DNA of 64,000 nt from Utricularia gibba (GCA_002189035.1 CM007990.1:2356001-2420000), one strand, 5' to 3'; counted from the stretch's first letter, positions 23,357 to 35,426 are shown. The notes: a model not told the origin generated them from the letters alone. Numbers and translations are program-made.

Positions 23357-25995
23357 ATGGCTTCCCACCCAGGAATTCTCACTGAATGGCCATGGGAAGG
23401 CCTTGGGAACTATAAGGTAACCACTGCGTCTTCCTCTTCTTTCCTTTCTTTCTTCTTCTTCTTCTTGGCTTTCGCAGGAAACAAACTCAAAGTTGAAACA
23501 TTTTGGATTCAGTACGCTGTGTTGGCTCCATGGGCAATATACAACACATACTCATGGATGGCGAGCAATGAGAACGAAAGGGATTTCACATTAATCTTCA
23601 TACTGCCTCTCATTCTCTCGAGGTTCGTCCACAACCAGATATGGATCTCCCTGTCTCGTTATCAAACAGCCAAAGGAGCTAAAAGGATAGTTGACAGAGC
23701 CATTGAGTTTGAGCAGGTTGACAGAGAAAAGAACTGGTACAACATTTATAAACTTGTGTCATTGCACATTGCTGCTGTGGTCTGATGATCGAAACATTTT
23801 TATCACTTGTAGGGATGATCAGATCATACTCAACGGCCTCCTCATCTACTTTGTCGCAGGATTTGTCAAAAACTCCAGAAATATGCCTTTCTGGAGGACT
23901 GATGGTCTCCTATGGACCTTTGTGCTTCATACTGGTCCTGTGGAGTTCATTTACTATTGGTTCCACCGGGCCTTACATCATCACTTTCTCTACTCGCGCT
24001 ACCATTCTCATCATCACTCTTCCATTGTCACTGAGCCCATTACCTGTAAAAACACCATTCACAGAGACTCCATTATTCATTCAAGTTTTACCGTTCATTC
24101 ACTCACTATTTACTTGTCTCCTTGTTACAGCTGTCATTCATCCATTTGCTGAGCATATTGTGTACACCGCCATCTTCTCCATACCGTTTCTTACAACCAT
24201 TTACATGGGGAATGCATCGCTCGTCTCAGTAACCATCTATCTAACCTACATTGATTTTATGAACAACATGGGGCACTGCAACTTTGAGCTGATTCCCAAA
24301 AGGCTCTTCTCCTTGTTCCCTGCTCTCAAGTACATTATGTACACGCCTTCGTAAGCATCTTCACCTTTTGAAACACCATCTATTTGAGTGCCGATTCAAA
24401 TGCTTGATTATTTATGCAGGTTTCATTCACTCCACCACACACAATTCCGTACCAACTACTCATTGTTCATGCCTTTGTACGACTATCTCTATGGTACCAC
24501 GGACAAATCATCCGATACATTATATGAAAACTCGCTAGTTAGGCAAGAGGAAGCCCCCAGTGTGGTGCACCTGACTCACCTCACTACCCCAGAATCCATA
24601 TATCATCTCCGCATCGGATTTGCACACTTGGCAGCCAGCCCTCTCAAGTCCAAATGGTATCTGTGGTTGATGTGGCCACTCACCCTTTGGTCGATGCTTA
24701 TCACTTGGATCTACGGTTGCAAGTTGACAACTGAGAGAAATGTATTCCAACACCTGAAACTCCAAACGTGGGCAATTGCTAAATTCAGCATTCAAGTAAG
24801 CTGAACCAACGAATTACTTGCTTGATGGAATAACTTTTTTTTTTCAATTATATAATGTTCTTTCAGTACCGCAAAGCAAGCCAGAGAAAGCTGGTGAATA
24901 GTCTGATAGAGACAAGTATCCTGGAGGCCGATAAAAAGGGTGTCAAAGTAATGACAATGGGTCTGTTGAATCAAGTAAGTGTTAAAGAAAGGACACCTTG
25001 AAACCAAATACGAAATCATCATTTCTAAATGAAGGATTACATCACCTCATGGCAGGAGGAGTGGCTCAACAACCACGGTGAAACTTTCTTGAGGAGGCGT
25101 CCTCATATAGGAGTGAAATTGGTTGATGGGAGTAGTTTGGCAGTTGCAGTTGTGTTAAACAGCATCCCGAAGGAAGCAACTCAAGTTGTCCTTAGGGGCA
25201 AACTGACGAAGGTTGCAAAATCCCTTGCTTTAGCATTATGCCGAGGCGGAATACAGGTATATAACCAATGGACTTGATACCCAATGTTTTGCAACCAAAT
25301 GTCTGAACAGTCCTCAAAACTTCTCACTATGCACTAGGTGTTTACTTTATCCGAGGAGGAGCACAGAGAACTTGAGCAACTACTAAGCAATGAGGCTAAA
25401 AGTGGAAGCAATTTGGTGTTCTTAGGGCACAACGTTCCCAAGATTAAGGTAAACTGAGCATTTCTTCTGGCTTAATTTGGGGCAGTTGAGGCACCAAGGA
25501 TTGAGTAGTAACACAGTTTTTGAAATTACTTCGAGAGGAAACAGACGTGGTTAGTAGGAGAAGGTTTAAGCAAAAAGGAGCAGCTGGAAGCACCGAAAGG
25601 AACAACTTTCATACCCTTCTCATACTTCCCTCCAGAGACGTTGCGCAAGGACTGCTCGTACCCAACAACGCCAGCAATGCTAGTTCCAACACATCTTCAA
25701 AACATCGATTCCTGCGAGGTAAGCAAAAAAGCAACAGTGCAAATTCACTGATTCAACCGAGATACTAATCACAAGCCCTAATATTGTGATATTGAAGAAT
25801 TGGTTACCTAGAAGAGTACTGAGCGCGTGGCGCGTGGCTGGAATAGTGCACGCCATGGAGGAATGGAAGGTGAACGAAGTTGGAAACACCATGTTCGATG
25901 CGGACAAGATCTGGGAAGCTACTCTCCGCCAGGGATTCCGTCCAGTCCCAGAGAAGTACTACAACTGCAACTACGATGTGGGCAAAACCAAGTGA
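23357..25995 (+). CDS. CER1: CER1-type aldehyde decarbonylase, wax alkane synthesis (10 exons, 634 aa)
   Basis: CER1 works with CER3 in the endoplasmic reticulum to turn very-long-chain acyl-CoA, via aldehyde, into cuticular alkanes. Exons are 23357-23416, 23513-23736, 23813-24045, 24131-24350, 24420-24795, 24867-24974, 25056-25256, 25338-25448, 25545-25718 and 25798-25995. All introns are GT-AG and the joined frame is open for 634 codons, close to 625 in Arabidopsis CER1. Histidine clusters of the membrane fatty acid hydroxylase fold are present: H146-x3-HHH, H159-x-HHH (159-163), HPFAEH (176-181) and HSLHH (248-252). The C-terminal Wax2/CER domain (about 370-634) has EADKKGVKVMTMGLLNQ and, in the last exon, NWLPRRV with a WRVAGIVHAMEEW motif. 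Hydrophobic segments lie at about 21-60 and 98-145. CER1 and its close paralogues cannot be separated by eye; histidine clusters favour CER1 over CER3. No defect is seen. Confidence 0.95.
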
Positions 25996-26317
25996 AGGTC
26001 GTTGTTTCTTAAATGACGGCAATTGACTGTGAGATGTTAATTCCAGTTTAAGAAGTTGCAGTGCAGTGCAGCTTCGCCTTCCAGTGTTTTTCAATGCCTC
26101 CCACTATATTATATTATACGACAGTAGAGTATATATAGTCTAATTATCCAATATATATGAGGAGACCTGGTGAGACAGAAGAGTAAACACTTGCGACCAA
26201 GTGGAAAGGAGAGAGGCGGAAGTGGCATTGCCCCCAAACTGCTAAGATATCTCACTATTTCTTTTGCAACTTTCTAAGGATCGTTCTTTTAAAAGAGACA
26301 TTCGAAGACCCAATAGC
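25996..26317 (+). other. 3' flank of the CER1-type gene
   Basis: The stretch between the stop codon and the copia element should hold the 3' untranslated region. I see no canonical AATAAA, but several AT-rich stretches (for example 'atattatattatac' near 26106) could direct polyadenylation. It ends in the target sequence ATAGC of the retrotransposon. Confidence 0.5.
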
Positions 26318-26527
26318 TGTTGGAACTTGAAGCTTCATGAAGGAGTATGACGTCATTAGTTGTCCTTGCAATAATAAGTCCCGTCATTGCAAGAATCGTT
26401 CCATGCAGTCGTGCATCATGGATTTTATTTTTTTTATTTTATCTATTTTACTTTCTTTGTAGTTGGCTATTTAAAGTCCCCCTGGTTATCTAATAAAATT
26501 ACTCTTTCCATTCATCTTTTTCTAACA
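26318..26527 (+). repeat. 5' LTR of the copia element (210 bp)
   Basis: The unit runs from TGTTGGAACTTGAAGC to TTTTTCTAACA. It is 51 bp shorter than the 3' LTR because a block between 'attgcaagaa' and 'tcgttccatg' is absent. Its 3' half carries the TATA-like 'ctatttaaag' at about 26467-26476 and 'aataaaatta' near 26491. Confidence 0.95.
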
Positions 26528-26529
26528 AT

Positions 26530-26541
26530 TGGTATCAGAGC
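26530..26541 (+). other. Primer-binding site, initiator methionine tRNA type
   Basis: TGGTATCAGAGC lies two bases after the 5' LTR. It is the standard primer site of plant Ty1/copia elements, complementary to the 3' end of initiator methionine tRNA. Confidence 0.95.
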
Positions 26542-26542
26542 G

Positions 26543-27290
26543 ATGGGTGACTTAGTGCAACCGGAAATTCCCAAATTTGATGGACATTATGAGCATTGGG
26601 CTATGCTCATGGAGAATTTCTTACGATCTAAGGAATTGTGGGAAGTTATTGAGAAAGGTGTCTCGATGCCAATGGAAGGAGCTGTGTTGACAGATGCATA
26701 GAGGAAAGCAGTTCATGAAGTTGTTCTGAAGGATATTAAGGGGAAGAATTATCTCTTTCAAGCTCTTGATCGGTCAACTCTTAATACCATACTTGATAAG
26801 AGTTCGGGAAAGGCCATATGGGATGCGATGAGGAGGAAATTTTCAGGAAATATGTGTGTAAAGTGTTCATTCCTAGAAGCTTTACGTAGGGATTTTGAGA
26901 ATCTGGTCATGAAAAATGATGAGACCATCATGGAATTCTTTGGTCGGGTACTGACCATTGTTGGAAGTATGCGAAACTATGGAGAGAATCTTACTGACAC
27001 CACCATCGTTCTTAAAATCTTAAGGTCCCTTCCGGAGAGATACAATTATATTGTATGCTCAATAGAAGAGGCCCAAGATATTGAGAATCTTTCCATCTAT
27101 GAGCTGTAGAGATCTCTCATTGTTCATGAGCAAAAATTCAGCAAGCTTATCATACATGAAGATCAGGCATTGGTTGCAGGTTCCTCCCGAGGAAAAGGAC
27201 GATCTTCATTTCGAGGTCGAGGGCAACTAAATGTGAACAAAGAAACTGTGGAGTGTTACCAGTCACAAATTGGGACACTATAGATTTGAG
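26543..27290 (+). pseudogene. Copia gag
   Basis: The start ATG at 26543 is just after the primer site and gives MGDLVQPEIPKFDGHYEHWA, the usual copia Gag opening. Stops occur at 26699-26701 and 27107-27109 in an otherwise open frame that includes ETIMEFFGRVLTIVGSMRNYG and LRSLPERYNYIVCSIEEA. The C-terminal CCHC zinc knuckle is broken. CY is followed near 27263 by a net loss of two bases that destroys the second cysteine codon, and the frame resumes as GHYRFECP. Gag would package element RNA; this copy cannot make a full-length one. Confidence 0.92.
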
Positions 27291-28669
27291 TGTCCTGATT
27301 ACAAGGAAGTTAATTTTTTTGAAAGTAAGAAAAAGGAGGACATTTTATTGATAACCTATAGTGAGGTCAGTGCTGTAGTTGGAAAACCAGATGTTTTGTT
27401 TTTGGACTCTAGATGTTCAAATCACATGAGTGGACGAAGGGATCTTTTCAGCAATCTGGATGAAAAATTCAAACATTCAGTAAGGCTCGAAGATGGATCA
27501 TGGCTAATGAGGATGGGAAAAGACAATGTAAAATTAATATTTGATGGGCACAAGTATACCTTCTCTGATGTCTACTATAAACCAGATCTCAAGAATAATT
27601 TATTTAGTCTGGGACAGCTCCAGGAGAAGGGAGTCAGCATATTAATTGGCAACAACACATGTAAGCTGTTTCATTCCACTAAGGGTTTGATTTTGCAGAC
27701 CGATATGAGTTCGAATCGTATGTTCATGCTTGTTCTTGAACAACAAAATGAGACTAAGGAAGAAGAAAGCAATATGGTTTCAAGCGAACTATGGCACAGG
27801 CGACTCGGGCATATAAGTTATCTAGGATTGGAAACACTTAGCAGAATGGAGTTGGTTGTTGGTCTACCAAAAATTCAGAGATCAAAGAATTTATGCGAGA
27901 CTTGTATGGTGGGAACATCCAAGAAAAATCCAATTCCTCATGTTAGTCACTAGAGGGCCAACGAGACACTAGAATTAGTGCATTCGGTTTTATGTGGACC
28001 AATTACTCTTACATCTAGGAGTAAGAAGAGGTACTTTATGTTGTTTATTGATGATTTTACGAGAAAAACATGGATTTACTTCCCGACAGAAAAGATGGAG
28101 GCCTTTGACTTATTCCAAGAATTTAAGGTGAAAGTTGAGAAAGAAACTGGAAAATGGATCAAGACATTTCGTACAGACAGAGAAGGTGAATCCACATCAA
28201 ATATTTTCAATGAAATGTGCAAAAAGGAAGGGTTGATGAGACATCTTACTGCACCAAGGACACCACATCAAAACAGTGTGGTCGAAAGGAAAAATAGGAT
28301 AGTGGCAAATATGATTCATTGCTTTCTTGCTTGGGTAGGAATGCCAAAAGATTTCTGGGTAGAAGCTGCAAACTGGAGTGTATATATTCTCAATCGATGT
28401 CCCGCCAAGGCTCTGGAGAATAAAACTCCAGAAGAAGCATGGCCAGGCAAAAAATGAGTGTCTCTCATCTACGAACTTTCGGATGTGTGGCTCATGTGCA
28501 TATCCCGGAAGGTAGTAGAAAGAAATTAGATGATTGCAACCATACTTGTGTCATGCTTGGAGTAAGTGACGAATCCAAGGCCTATCGTCTTTATGATCCG
28601 GTGAGCAATAAAATTGTGGTGAGCAAAGATGTTATTTTTTATGAGAGCAAATCATGGGTTGGAACATAA
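27270..28669 (+). pseudogene. Copia protease region and integrase
   Basis: The frame opens with the end of the zinc knuckle, then LFLDSRCSNHMSG, where the protease normally has DSGCSNHM; the active-site glycine is replaced by arginine. The GAG-preintegrase segment LWHRRLGHISYLGL and a CETCMVG zinc motif follow, and a stop at 27951-27953 replaces a tryptophan codon. Integrase continues in frame from 27954. Its first catalytic residue is lost (HSVLCG instead of HSDLCG, codon GTT at 27987-27989), while FRTDREGE and VVERKNR keep the other two. A shift in an A run near 28450 moves the reading to the frame 28439-28669 (VSHLRTFGCVAHVHIP). Confidence 0.92.
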
Positions 28670-30591
28670 ATATGAGTTTGGATGTTTTTGAGGTTGAGGG
28701 ATTAAATATTGATTATTCTGATTTTGAAATGAATGATATCTTTGGAGAAATTGAGGAAATGTTGACCAATGGTGTTGACAACTTGGAAGCAAATCATGAT
28801 GATCATGGATTGGAGGATAATGGCACTGATCCAATACATGCTGACGAGGGAAGTACCTTAGAAAATCCATAGCTAGGCACCTCAGAAAATTCACAGCTTA
28901 ACTCTCCAATTACTATACAATGGCGAGAAACGAGAATGCCGAGATGGTTGCAGGACTACGTCGTCGGTGATAATTTGGATAACGACAATGGTTCTTTTCT
29001 CATTCTGATGGAAGATTTTATCACTGAAGATTTCACGGAAAATGAGGAGGTAAGAATAATGTCCTTATTTGCTGATCATCTTCATCTTGTTAACACCTCA
29101 GGAAACGATCCGGCATCATACGAGCAAGCTGAAAAATTTTCTCATTGACGAATAGTCATGTCTGCAAAAATGGCCTCTATAGAGAGAAATGGAACCTGGT
29201 CGTTGACCACACTACCGAAGGGTGCAAAGGCCATTGGGCTGAAATGGGTCTTCATAACCAAATATGATGAGCTTGGGAATGTGGATAATTATAAAGACAG
29301 ATTAGTGGCAAAGGGGTACGCTCAAGAACATGGTATCGATTATGATGAAGTTTTTGCACCAGTAGCAAGAATGGATACAGTAAGGATGATCATGGCCGTG
29401 GCGGCAATGCAGAAGTGGAAAGTGTTCCAATTTGATGTAAAATCTGCATTCTTACATGGAGAATTGGAAGAGGAGGTATATGTTGAGCCATTAAAGGGCT
29501 TTGAAAAGGACATTAAGTCGGTTTACAAATCACATAAAGCTTTATATGGGTCAAAGCAAGCTCCGAGAGATTGGTTTAATAGATTGGAAAAATACTTTAT
29601 GCAGACAGGATTAACAAGAGAACATGGGGAACCATCTCTGTTCATCAAACATGAAAAAACCATGGAATTGATTCTAATTGTCAACATTTATGTGGATGAT
29701 TTATTGTTTACAGGAAGTGATGAAAAGCTGATTCATGCTTTCAAACAATCCATGGTTCAAGAATTTGAAATGACTGATCTTGGATTAATGAAGTATTTCT
29801 TGGGTTTGGAAGTTACGCAAACTGAAGAAGGAATTTATCTACACCAAGGGAAATATGCGAGAGATTTTTTGGCAAAATTTGAGATGACCAACTGCAAACC
29901 ATTGAAGACTCCTTCGGCCACTAATGAGCATGTAAAGATTTGTATGGCTCATGTGCTGATCCCTTGACTTACTGGAAGATGATTGGTGGTTTGATGCATC
30001 TAGCCACTACCCATCTGGATTTAGTATATGTTGTGGCTCTAGCAAGTTGATGTATGACATCTCCAAGAGAGAGCCATGTGCAACTTGTGAAAAGGATAAT
30101 GAGATATGTCTAAGGGACAAAGAATTATGGTTTATTTTTTGGCCCCTCTCAAAATCTTGATCTGAGTGTTTTTAGTGACAGTGATTATGCAAGAGATCCA
30201 GATGATTGGAAAAGTACCTCAGGATATGTGTTTATGATAAATGGATCTAGTGTTGCATGGAGCTCAAGGAAAAAGGCAATAGTCACACTGTCCACTACAG
30301 AAGCCGAATTTGTAGCAGCCATCTCAAGTGCTTGTCAAGGAATCTGGGTGCTCAGAATTTTACAAAGCTTGAGAGTAACACCAAAGGAACCGCTGATTAT
30401 TCAGGTTGATAATATTTCTACAATCAAGTTGTCCAAGAATGCAGTGTTACATGGGAAAAGCAAACACATAGATGTAAGGTTTCATTTTCTAAGAAATCTT
30501 CACAAGGAAGGGAAGGTGCAACTGGTTTACTATAAATCAGAGGATCAGATCGCAGATATGATGACAAGCCATTACCCTCGGATGCTTTCTT
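28670..30591 (+). pseudogene. Copia reverse transcriptase and RNase H
   Basis: An acidic linker (28654-29148, with a stop at 28870-28872) leads into the polymerase. The open block 29158-29967 carries GTWSLTTLPKGAKAIGLKWV, LVAKGYAQEHGIDYDEVFAP, QFDVKSAFLHGEL, the intact active site YVDDLLFTG (YVDD at 29689-29700) and MKYFLGLEV. A frameshift near 29940 and stops at about 30050-30110 follow. RNase H resumes at 30228-30593 with TLSTTEAEFVAA, VDNISTIKLSKN and KSKHIDVRFHF. The polymerase core is the best-preserved part of the element. Confidence 0.93.
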
Positions 30592-30659
30592 GAAGTTGCG
30601 CCCCTTGTTAGGTTTAAAGGAAGTTCCTTTAGTCTGAAAAACTTAGGTATTTTCAGACT

Positions 30660-30668
30660 AGGGGAAGG
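30660..30668 (+). other. Polypurine tract of the copia element
   Basis: AGGGGAAGG stands immediately before the 3' LTR, the place where second-strand synthesis is primed in LTR retrotransposons. Confidence 0.85.
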
Positions 30669-30670
30669 TT

Positions 30671-30931
30671 TGTTGGAACTTGGAGCTTCATGAAGGAGTA
30701 TGACGTCATTAGTTATCCTTGCAAGAATAAGTCCAGTCATTGCAAGAACTAGACCAAAGGTTGAATGAGTGGGTTGTGCTTTTACCGCATGAGGAATCGT
30801 TCCATGCAGTCATGCATCATGGACTTTTTTTCTTTTATTTTATCTATTTTACTTTCCTTGTAGTAGGTTATTTAAAGCCCCCTCCCTGATTATCTAATAA
30901 AATTACTCCTTCCATTCAGCTTTTTCTAACA
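30671..30931 (+). repeat. 3' LTR of the copia element (261 bp)
   Basis: It matches the 5' LTR over its whole length apart from a 51-bp block (about 30749-30799) missing there and more than a dozen substitutions. It ends TTCTAACA at 30931 and is followed by the target duplication ATAGC. Confidence 0.95.
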
Positions 30932-30936
30932 ATAGC

Positions 30937-31714
30937 ATCATCCTGAATCATTGCTATTTTATTTGTTTTGCTAAGTTCTGTTACTGGATCACCGTGTAGG
31001 CCGAAGAAAGAAAATCTTCATTGCTAGGAAACACAATTTCAATGACTTAGCTACTCCACACCAAACTGAGGTAAATCGATCTTGTACTAGATTTCAAACC
31101 AAGCGATATAATAACTTAGTCCTTGTTTTGATATGTAGATATAAGGTTGGTTTATAATAAATTTAATAAAACTATTTTATTTGATATGTAGATATAATTA
31201 AACTAACTTGATATAAGTATACTCATATGTTACCCTCATGTATATGTATATGTATAATTAAATGAGGGAAGTATCGGTATTTTTATACCTCTCATTCAAA
31301 TAACATTTGTATCCTTATTTTTAATTATCTAATTATATTTAACCATTTTCATTAATTGATTTTTGTTGTATTTGATTATCTTATCCACTCAATTTTAAAT
31401 GAAGGATCATTAAATCGAGATTCTTTATTGTATTGTTATTATAAAAGGGATAAGCTAAGTTTTTATAAGTAGATTCTTCATCCGATTGTTTTATATGCAT
31501 ACATAATTTTATTATGAACATTCTTTTTTGTATTATAGTGAAGAATGAATAACAAGGATAAAATAGTGGTCAATGCTGTTATTTGTGTTGTTGTAGAGCA
31601 TTTATGCATTTTGAATTTTCTACTTTGGTAGCATTGTTATTGTGGGGATTTTCAACCAAATTGAAGTACTCTGTAAAAGAAAATTTTCAAAACAAAGCAA
31701 GTATTTAAGTACTC
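30937..31714. other. Intergenic DNA, no gene recognised
   Basis: This is the right-hand continuation of the DNA downstream of the CER1-type gene. It is AT-rich, with the phrase 'tgatatgtagatata' occurring twice (about 31129 and 31178). No coding, RNA or bounded mobile element was recognised. Confidence 0.5.
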
Positions 31715-32856
31715 TAATAAGTGATTTTATGTTGTTTCAAAACATATTTTTCTATTACTCTTGAGTGTTGTTTTTACTTACCTTAGACTCCAATTTCTCA
31801 TTATTTTTAATTGATTTTGCATCTTTCACACTGCTTTAATCTTTTTGGAAAAAAATGTGTTTTGTGGATTTTAGGGTATTCTTGGATCAATTTAGGGAAA
31901 AATCAAGACCCATCAAATTATGGACTTGATGATGAAGATTTGGTTCAAGATTCGTTGATAAGATAAAGATTTGAAGATAATTTTGGAAGATTTGGATAAA
32001 AGATTTGAATAGAAGATTTTATTCAAATATATCAAGAAGGCTCAATACAAGGACTTGAATTTACTCTCCTATAAATATCCTACTCTCTCAACCATTAGAG
32101 ACGTCTTTTGACCACCTTTCCCTTGTACTTTCGCTTGTTTTCATGTTTATTTTCATGTTAGAGTCATTTTTTAGGGTTTAGAGTCGGGTCCAACATGTTT
32201 TGGATGTTTTTCGTTTCATTTTTTAGAGTTGAACATGCACGCGTGACCACTTGTGGCTAAGGATCTACGGTGAAACCTTACTATGTTTTTCAGCATTTAA
32301 TTTGAGGTTTGATTCTGTTTTTCATAACGTTTTCTTTTCCAACATTATCTATAATACCATATAACCCTAAGAAAGTGTGGAAGAATCAAAGGTTGCCCTG
32401 AAGCACCTAAAGAAAAGGGCTCAATCAGACATTTTTGGTAAGACATATTTTGTATAATCTATCTACGAGGTGAGAGGTATAGGGGTTAGATTTGGATGTG
32501 GGGAAAACATGGATTATCACAAGAGGTGAAATGGCTTTGGTGGCATGATTGATTTTATAATCTCACATAATAAGGGACGGTGCTATAACGGTCACTGAGT
32601 AGCATTATTTTAGCATAATACCCTAAAGCTTGCGCAAACAGGTTAGTATTCAAGATTTACACACACAAGGACGACTTTTAAACAAAGTAGATCTTAAATC
32701 CAATGCCACTTTTCTTGTTATTTTTAAAATCAAAGCTTTTCTTTGGGTTCAGTCTTTTTAATTCTTTGTTCAAAAAGAAAATTCTAATAACTTCCTATGG
32801 ATAAGATCTTGTTTTATTACTTCAATGTTTTCTTTGCACTTGCAAAATTACCATTA
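31715..32856 (+). mobile_element. Solo LTR, family gamma, 1142 bp, TSD TACTC
   Basis: It aligns from end to end with the LTR at 59975-61123. Both ends have decayed: TGATAAGTG reads TAATAAGTG here and ACTATCA reads ACCATTA. The flanks are perfect direct repeats, TACTC at 31710-31714 and 32857-32861, which fixes the limits. The promoter-like 'cctataaatatcc' is at about 32080-32092. No internal region is present. Confidence 0.9.
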
Positions 32857-33102
32857 TACTCATATTTATTATGTGAATAATTTTACTTTGAAAAATTTGA
32901 GAACAAGTGATTTTTTTGGGTGGCTATGTTTTTACAAGCTTACTCAAGATTGAAAGCTTCAAGATACATGACAATTAATTAATGTAATATGATAATTGTA
33001 ATGGAAGATAGTAGAAAAAAGAATATTGATGATCATATAATATTCAAAGAAATCTGAAAATTGAAATATCATTTTCTGAAGATAAAAAAAGTTAATAGTG
33101 CA

Positions 33103-33986
33103 TAATAACACATATTTTGAGTGATTGAGTAAATGAAAAAGATTCATATTGTGCTACAAAAATTATGTTTTATTGCTTAGTTCCATATTTTTGCATATAG
33201 TACCGTAGTTGTATTATTTTAGTCTTAGTATCGTAGATTTAGTCCCAACCTTCTAATAGTTTTCTTTGAGCAATGCAGCACAGGTTGCAACACAAATCCC
33301 AAAGAGCCGGATATTTACAGTGTAGTGGCAGAGGATAAGATAGAAGTCTGAAAAGGAGTACACATAAAATCAAAGGAAAGAAAAAGTAGGATTTTGGACA
33401 AAAAAGGGAACAAGATGGAGAGAGAAAAAGATCTCCCCATTGGAGACACACGATAAATTCTTTTTGGAGAAGGTTTTTTGGGGAGGAAGAAGAAGGAAGA
33501 CGAACCAGGAACGAAGCTAATGCGTCAAGATTATTTTCTGTTTCCCAAAGAATATTACTCTTAGCTAAGAATAGCTAGCGACATTTCCAGTTTTTTCTTA
33601 AATCTTTTAAATTCCTTGTTTGTTTATTTTCTGATATTCGACTGTGAGATTACAATGTGTATGATGTTTTCTTTTGTACTTTCATTTACCTTAAGCATGA
33701 GTGGCTAAGCATTCAGGAGGTGCCTTGGGGTGAAAAGAGGAGATATGTGCTAGTCAGTCTTTAGACCTAATGAACCATAAGTCACGCCACTTCCTTAACA
33801 ATCAAGGATAGATCCAGGAGGGAGAAGTAGTGAAACCCATATAAACAACTCTAATTAGAGGTAGACCAAAGATTAGGAGGAAAACAAGAGTCCGGGTAGA
33901 TCTAGACCTTATGTGTTAAGTATTTGATTTATGTTTTGTGTGAGCGTGTTTAGTGATAAGCATACATCCCCTAGGAGTCTCAAGTG
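33103..33986 (+). repeat. LTR, family beta, 3'-truncated copy
   Basis: It follows the order of the full beta LTR at 50440-51625: 'taataacacatattttga' at the start, the 'ttagtcccaaccttctaatag' and 'tttgagcaatgcagcac' blocks, 'caaatcccaaagagccgg', 'cattggagacacacga' and 'gcatgagtggctaagcattcaggagg'. The 'aactctaattagaggtagacc' and 'gtgataagcatacatcccctaggagtctcaag' blocks come last. Similarity stops at 33986, where sequence resembling the end of an inverted LTR begins. The open frame 33239-33451 (minus) lies inside it and is not a gene. Confidence 0.75.
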
Positions 33987-34091
33987 ATAAACGAAAATTT
34001 CAAGTGTCGTTCCACAATCTAAATAAACAAAACAAAAATTAAAACAGAAGATACAATTCTAAATACCTCCTTCCACAATCTTCTTCACAAG
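33987..34091 (-). repeat. Short inverted LTR-end fragment
   Basis: The first 28 bases (TGATAAACGAAAATTTCAAG and onward) nearly match the start of the inverted alpha LTR that begins at 34092, and then diverge. It looks like the terminus of a related LTR in minus orientation, later interrupted by the alpha LTR insertion. Confidence 0.45.
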
Positions 34092-35421
34092 TGATAAACG
34101 AAAATTCCAAGTGTCATTGCAAAAATAGAAATTTTGTTATCAAATAAATTTATAAGCCCTAATCTACACAAAATACAAATTTGGAAAACTTGTATAGTGG
34201 ATATCGGGGTCGATCACGAAGAGCTTGTGCTTGCTAAGTGTTTCAGTACATGCATAATTTCGGATAACAGTAGGTCTTAGTCTAAGCTCGGACTAACAGT
34301 GGTAAACAAGTTCAGTAAACAAGTTCGGTAAACAAGATCGATAAACAATATCAGGTTTTAACGCTACGGTATCAGGTACTGGTTTTAACTCAGAATAATA
34401 CTAATGTGCCTTAAGGATCTACAAGTGGTGTGGTGCCAAAATTCCTAATTTAATCTACCATGTTCTTACACTCACAACTTCAAATAACCTAAGTCTACCT
34501 AGGTCATTCATCATATTTTCAGCCAAGCTAGTTCTCCATATCATCACCAACCTTGCAATTAGGTCTACCCGCATGCAAAGCATATAGAACTAGGTCTACC
34601 CGGTTCTACGGGTTCTACCCCGGACTAACACCTACCACTCCCGTCTTGATTTGTTGGTTTACCTTTAAATCAAGCATCTAAGTTGTGAAACTACTTGTTC
34701 CCCTCCTTAGGTCTACCCATGGTTTGATAGAAACAATAGTTAATGAACAATGGTCGATCTTATTAAGGCTCCTAGACCCACACCACCATGCTTCACCTTA
34801 AGACACTCCTAGGGTTTAGCTATTCATTCGTTGAAGGTAAAAAGTGATGGCATTAACATAAAACAATGAAAATGTTGAGAACATAGTGTAGAAGTTGGTT
34901 GCAGAAGCTAAAAACATAAACAAACGAAAATAAGCCAGTAAAGTTTCTAGATTCCGTCTGCCACTGTTCACAGGCTGGAACAGTGGCGCTGAACTGGGTC
35001 TTGATCTTCTTCCTTCAAGCTGGAGGTTCTTCTCCAAAAAAATCCCTTTTCTTCCTCCTTCTCCTTTCGTGTTCTTCGTGTTCGAGTTGGGTTGGGGGAG
35101 AAACCCCCTCGTGTCTGTTCTCTCTGAAAATTCTGGGGTGAACTTTTTTCTTTTCTTTGCGACTCTCTCTCCTCATCTTTCTCTTGCCTCCCACTATCCA
35201 AGGCAAGTACATTCTCTGACAGATCTGCTGCTCTAGGCCCTAACTTGCAGGTTGTCGCCGTGACAGTGTTTTCATTGTCACTAAAAATTACACTAATTAC
35301 ACTAAAAATCACATTTTCCTAAATTACATGAAAACACTTAAAACTATAAAATAAACATTTAAACATAATTAAAAATTTATAATTTTGCATATCCTAAAAC
35401 ATGAAAATTTGTGTGGTATCA
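34092..35421 (-). mobile_element. Solo LTR, family alpha, 1330 bp, TSD ACAAG
   Basis: It begins TGATA at 34092, ends TATCA at 35421, and has perfect direct repeats ACAAG at 34087-34091 and 35422-35426. It is the same family and orientation as the copy at 4693-6072, about 50 bp shorter through internal gaps. Open frames on the minus strand at 34816-35312 fall in its GC-richer part and are not genes. Confidence 0.95.
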
Positions 35422-35426
35422 ACAAG

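Larger units (their letters stand above)
26318..30931 (+). mobile_element. Complete Ty1/copia retrotransposon, 4614 bp, TSD ATAGC
   Basis: The element is bounded by LTRs that start TGTTGGAACTT and end TTCTAACA. Perfect 5-bp direct repeats ATAGC flank it at 26313-26317 and 30932-30936. Inside it are a primer-binding site, gag, protease region, integrase, reverse transcriptase and RNase H in copia order, and a polypurine tract. Stops and frameshifts in gag and pol make it non-autonomous. It lies 322 bp downstream of the CER1-type stop codon in the same orientation. The LTRs differ by more than a dozen single bases plus one 51-bp gap, so it is not a recent insertion. Confidence 0.96.

Noticed and set aside
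23691-24354. Long frames of 153 and 189 codons within the CER1-type gene
   Set aside because: They are partly the true exons 3 and 4 and partly alternate frames read through introns. The ten-exon model gives a continuous family alignment.
26318-30931. An active copia element
   Set aside because: LTRs, primer site and reverse transcriptase active site are preserved. However, gag has two stops and a zinc-knuckle frameshift, the integrase lacks its first catalytic aspartate, and pol has several further breaks.
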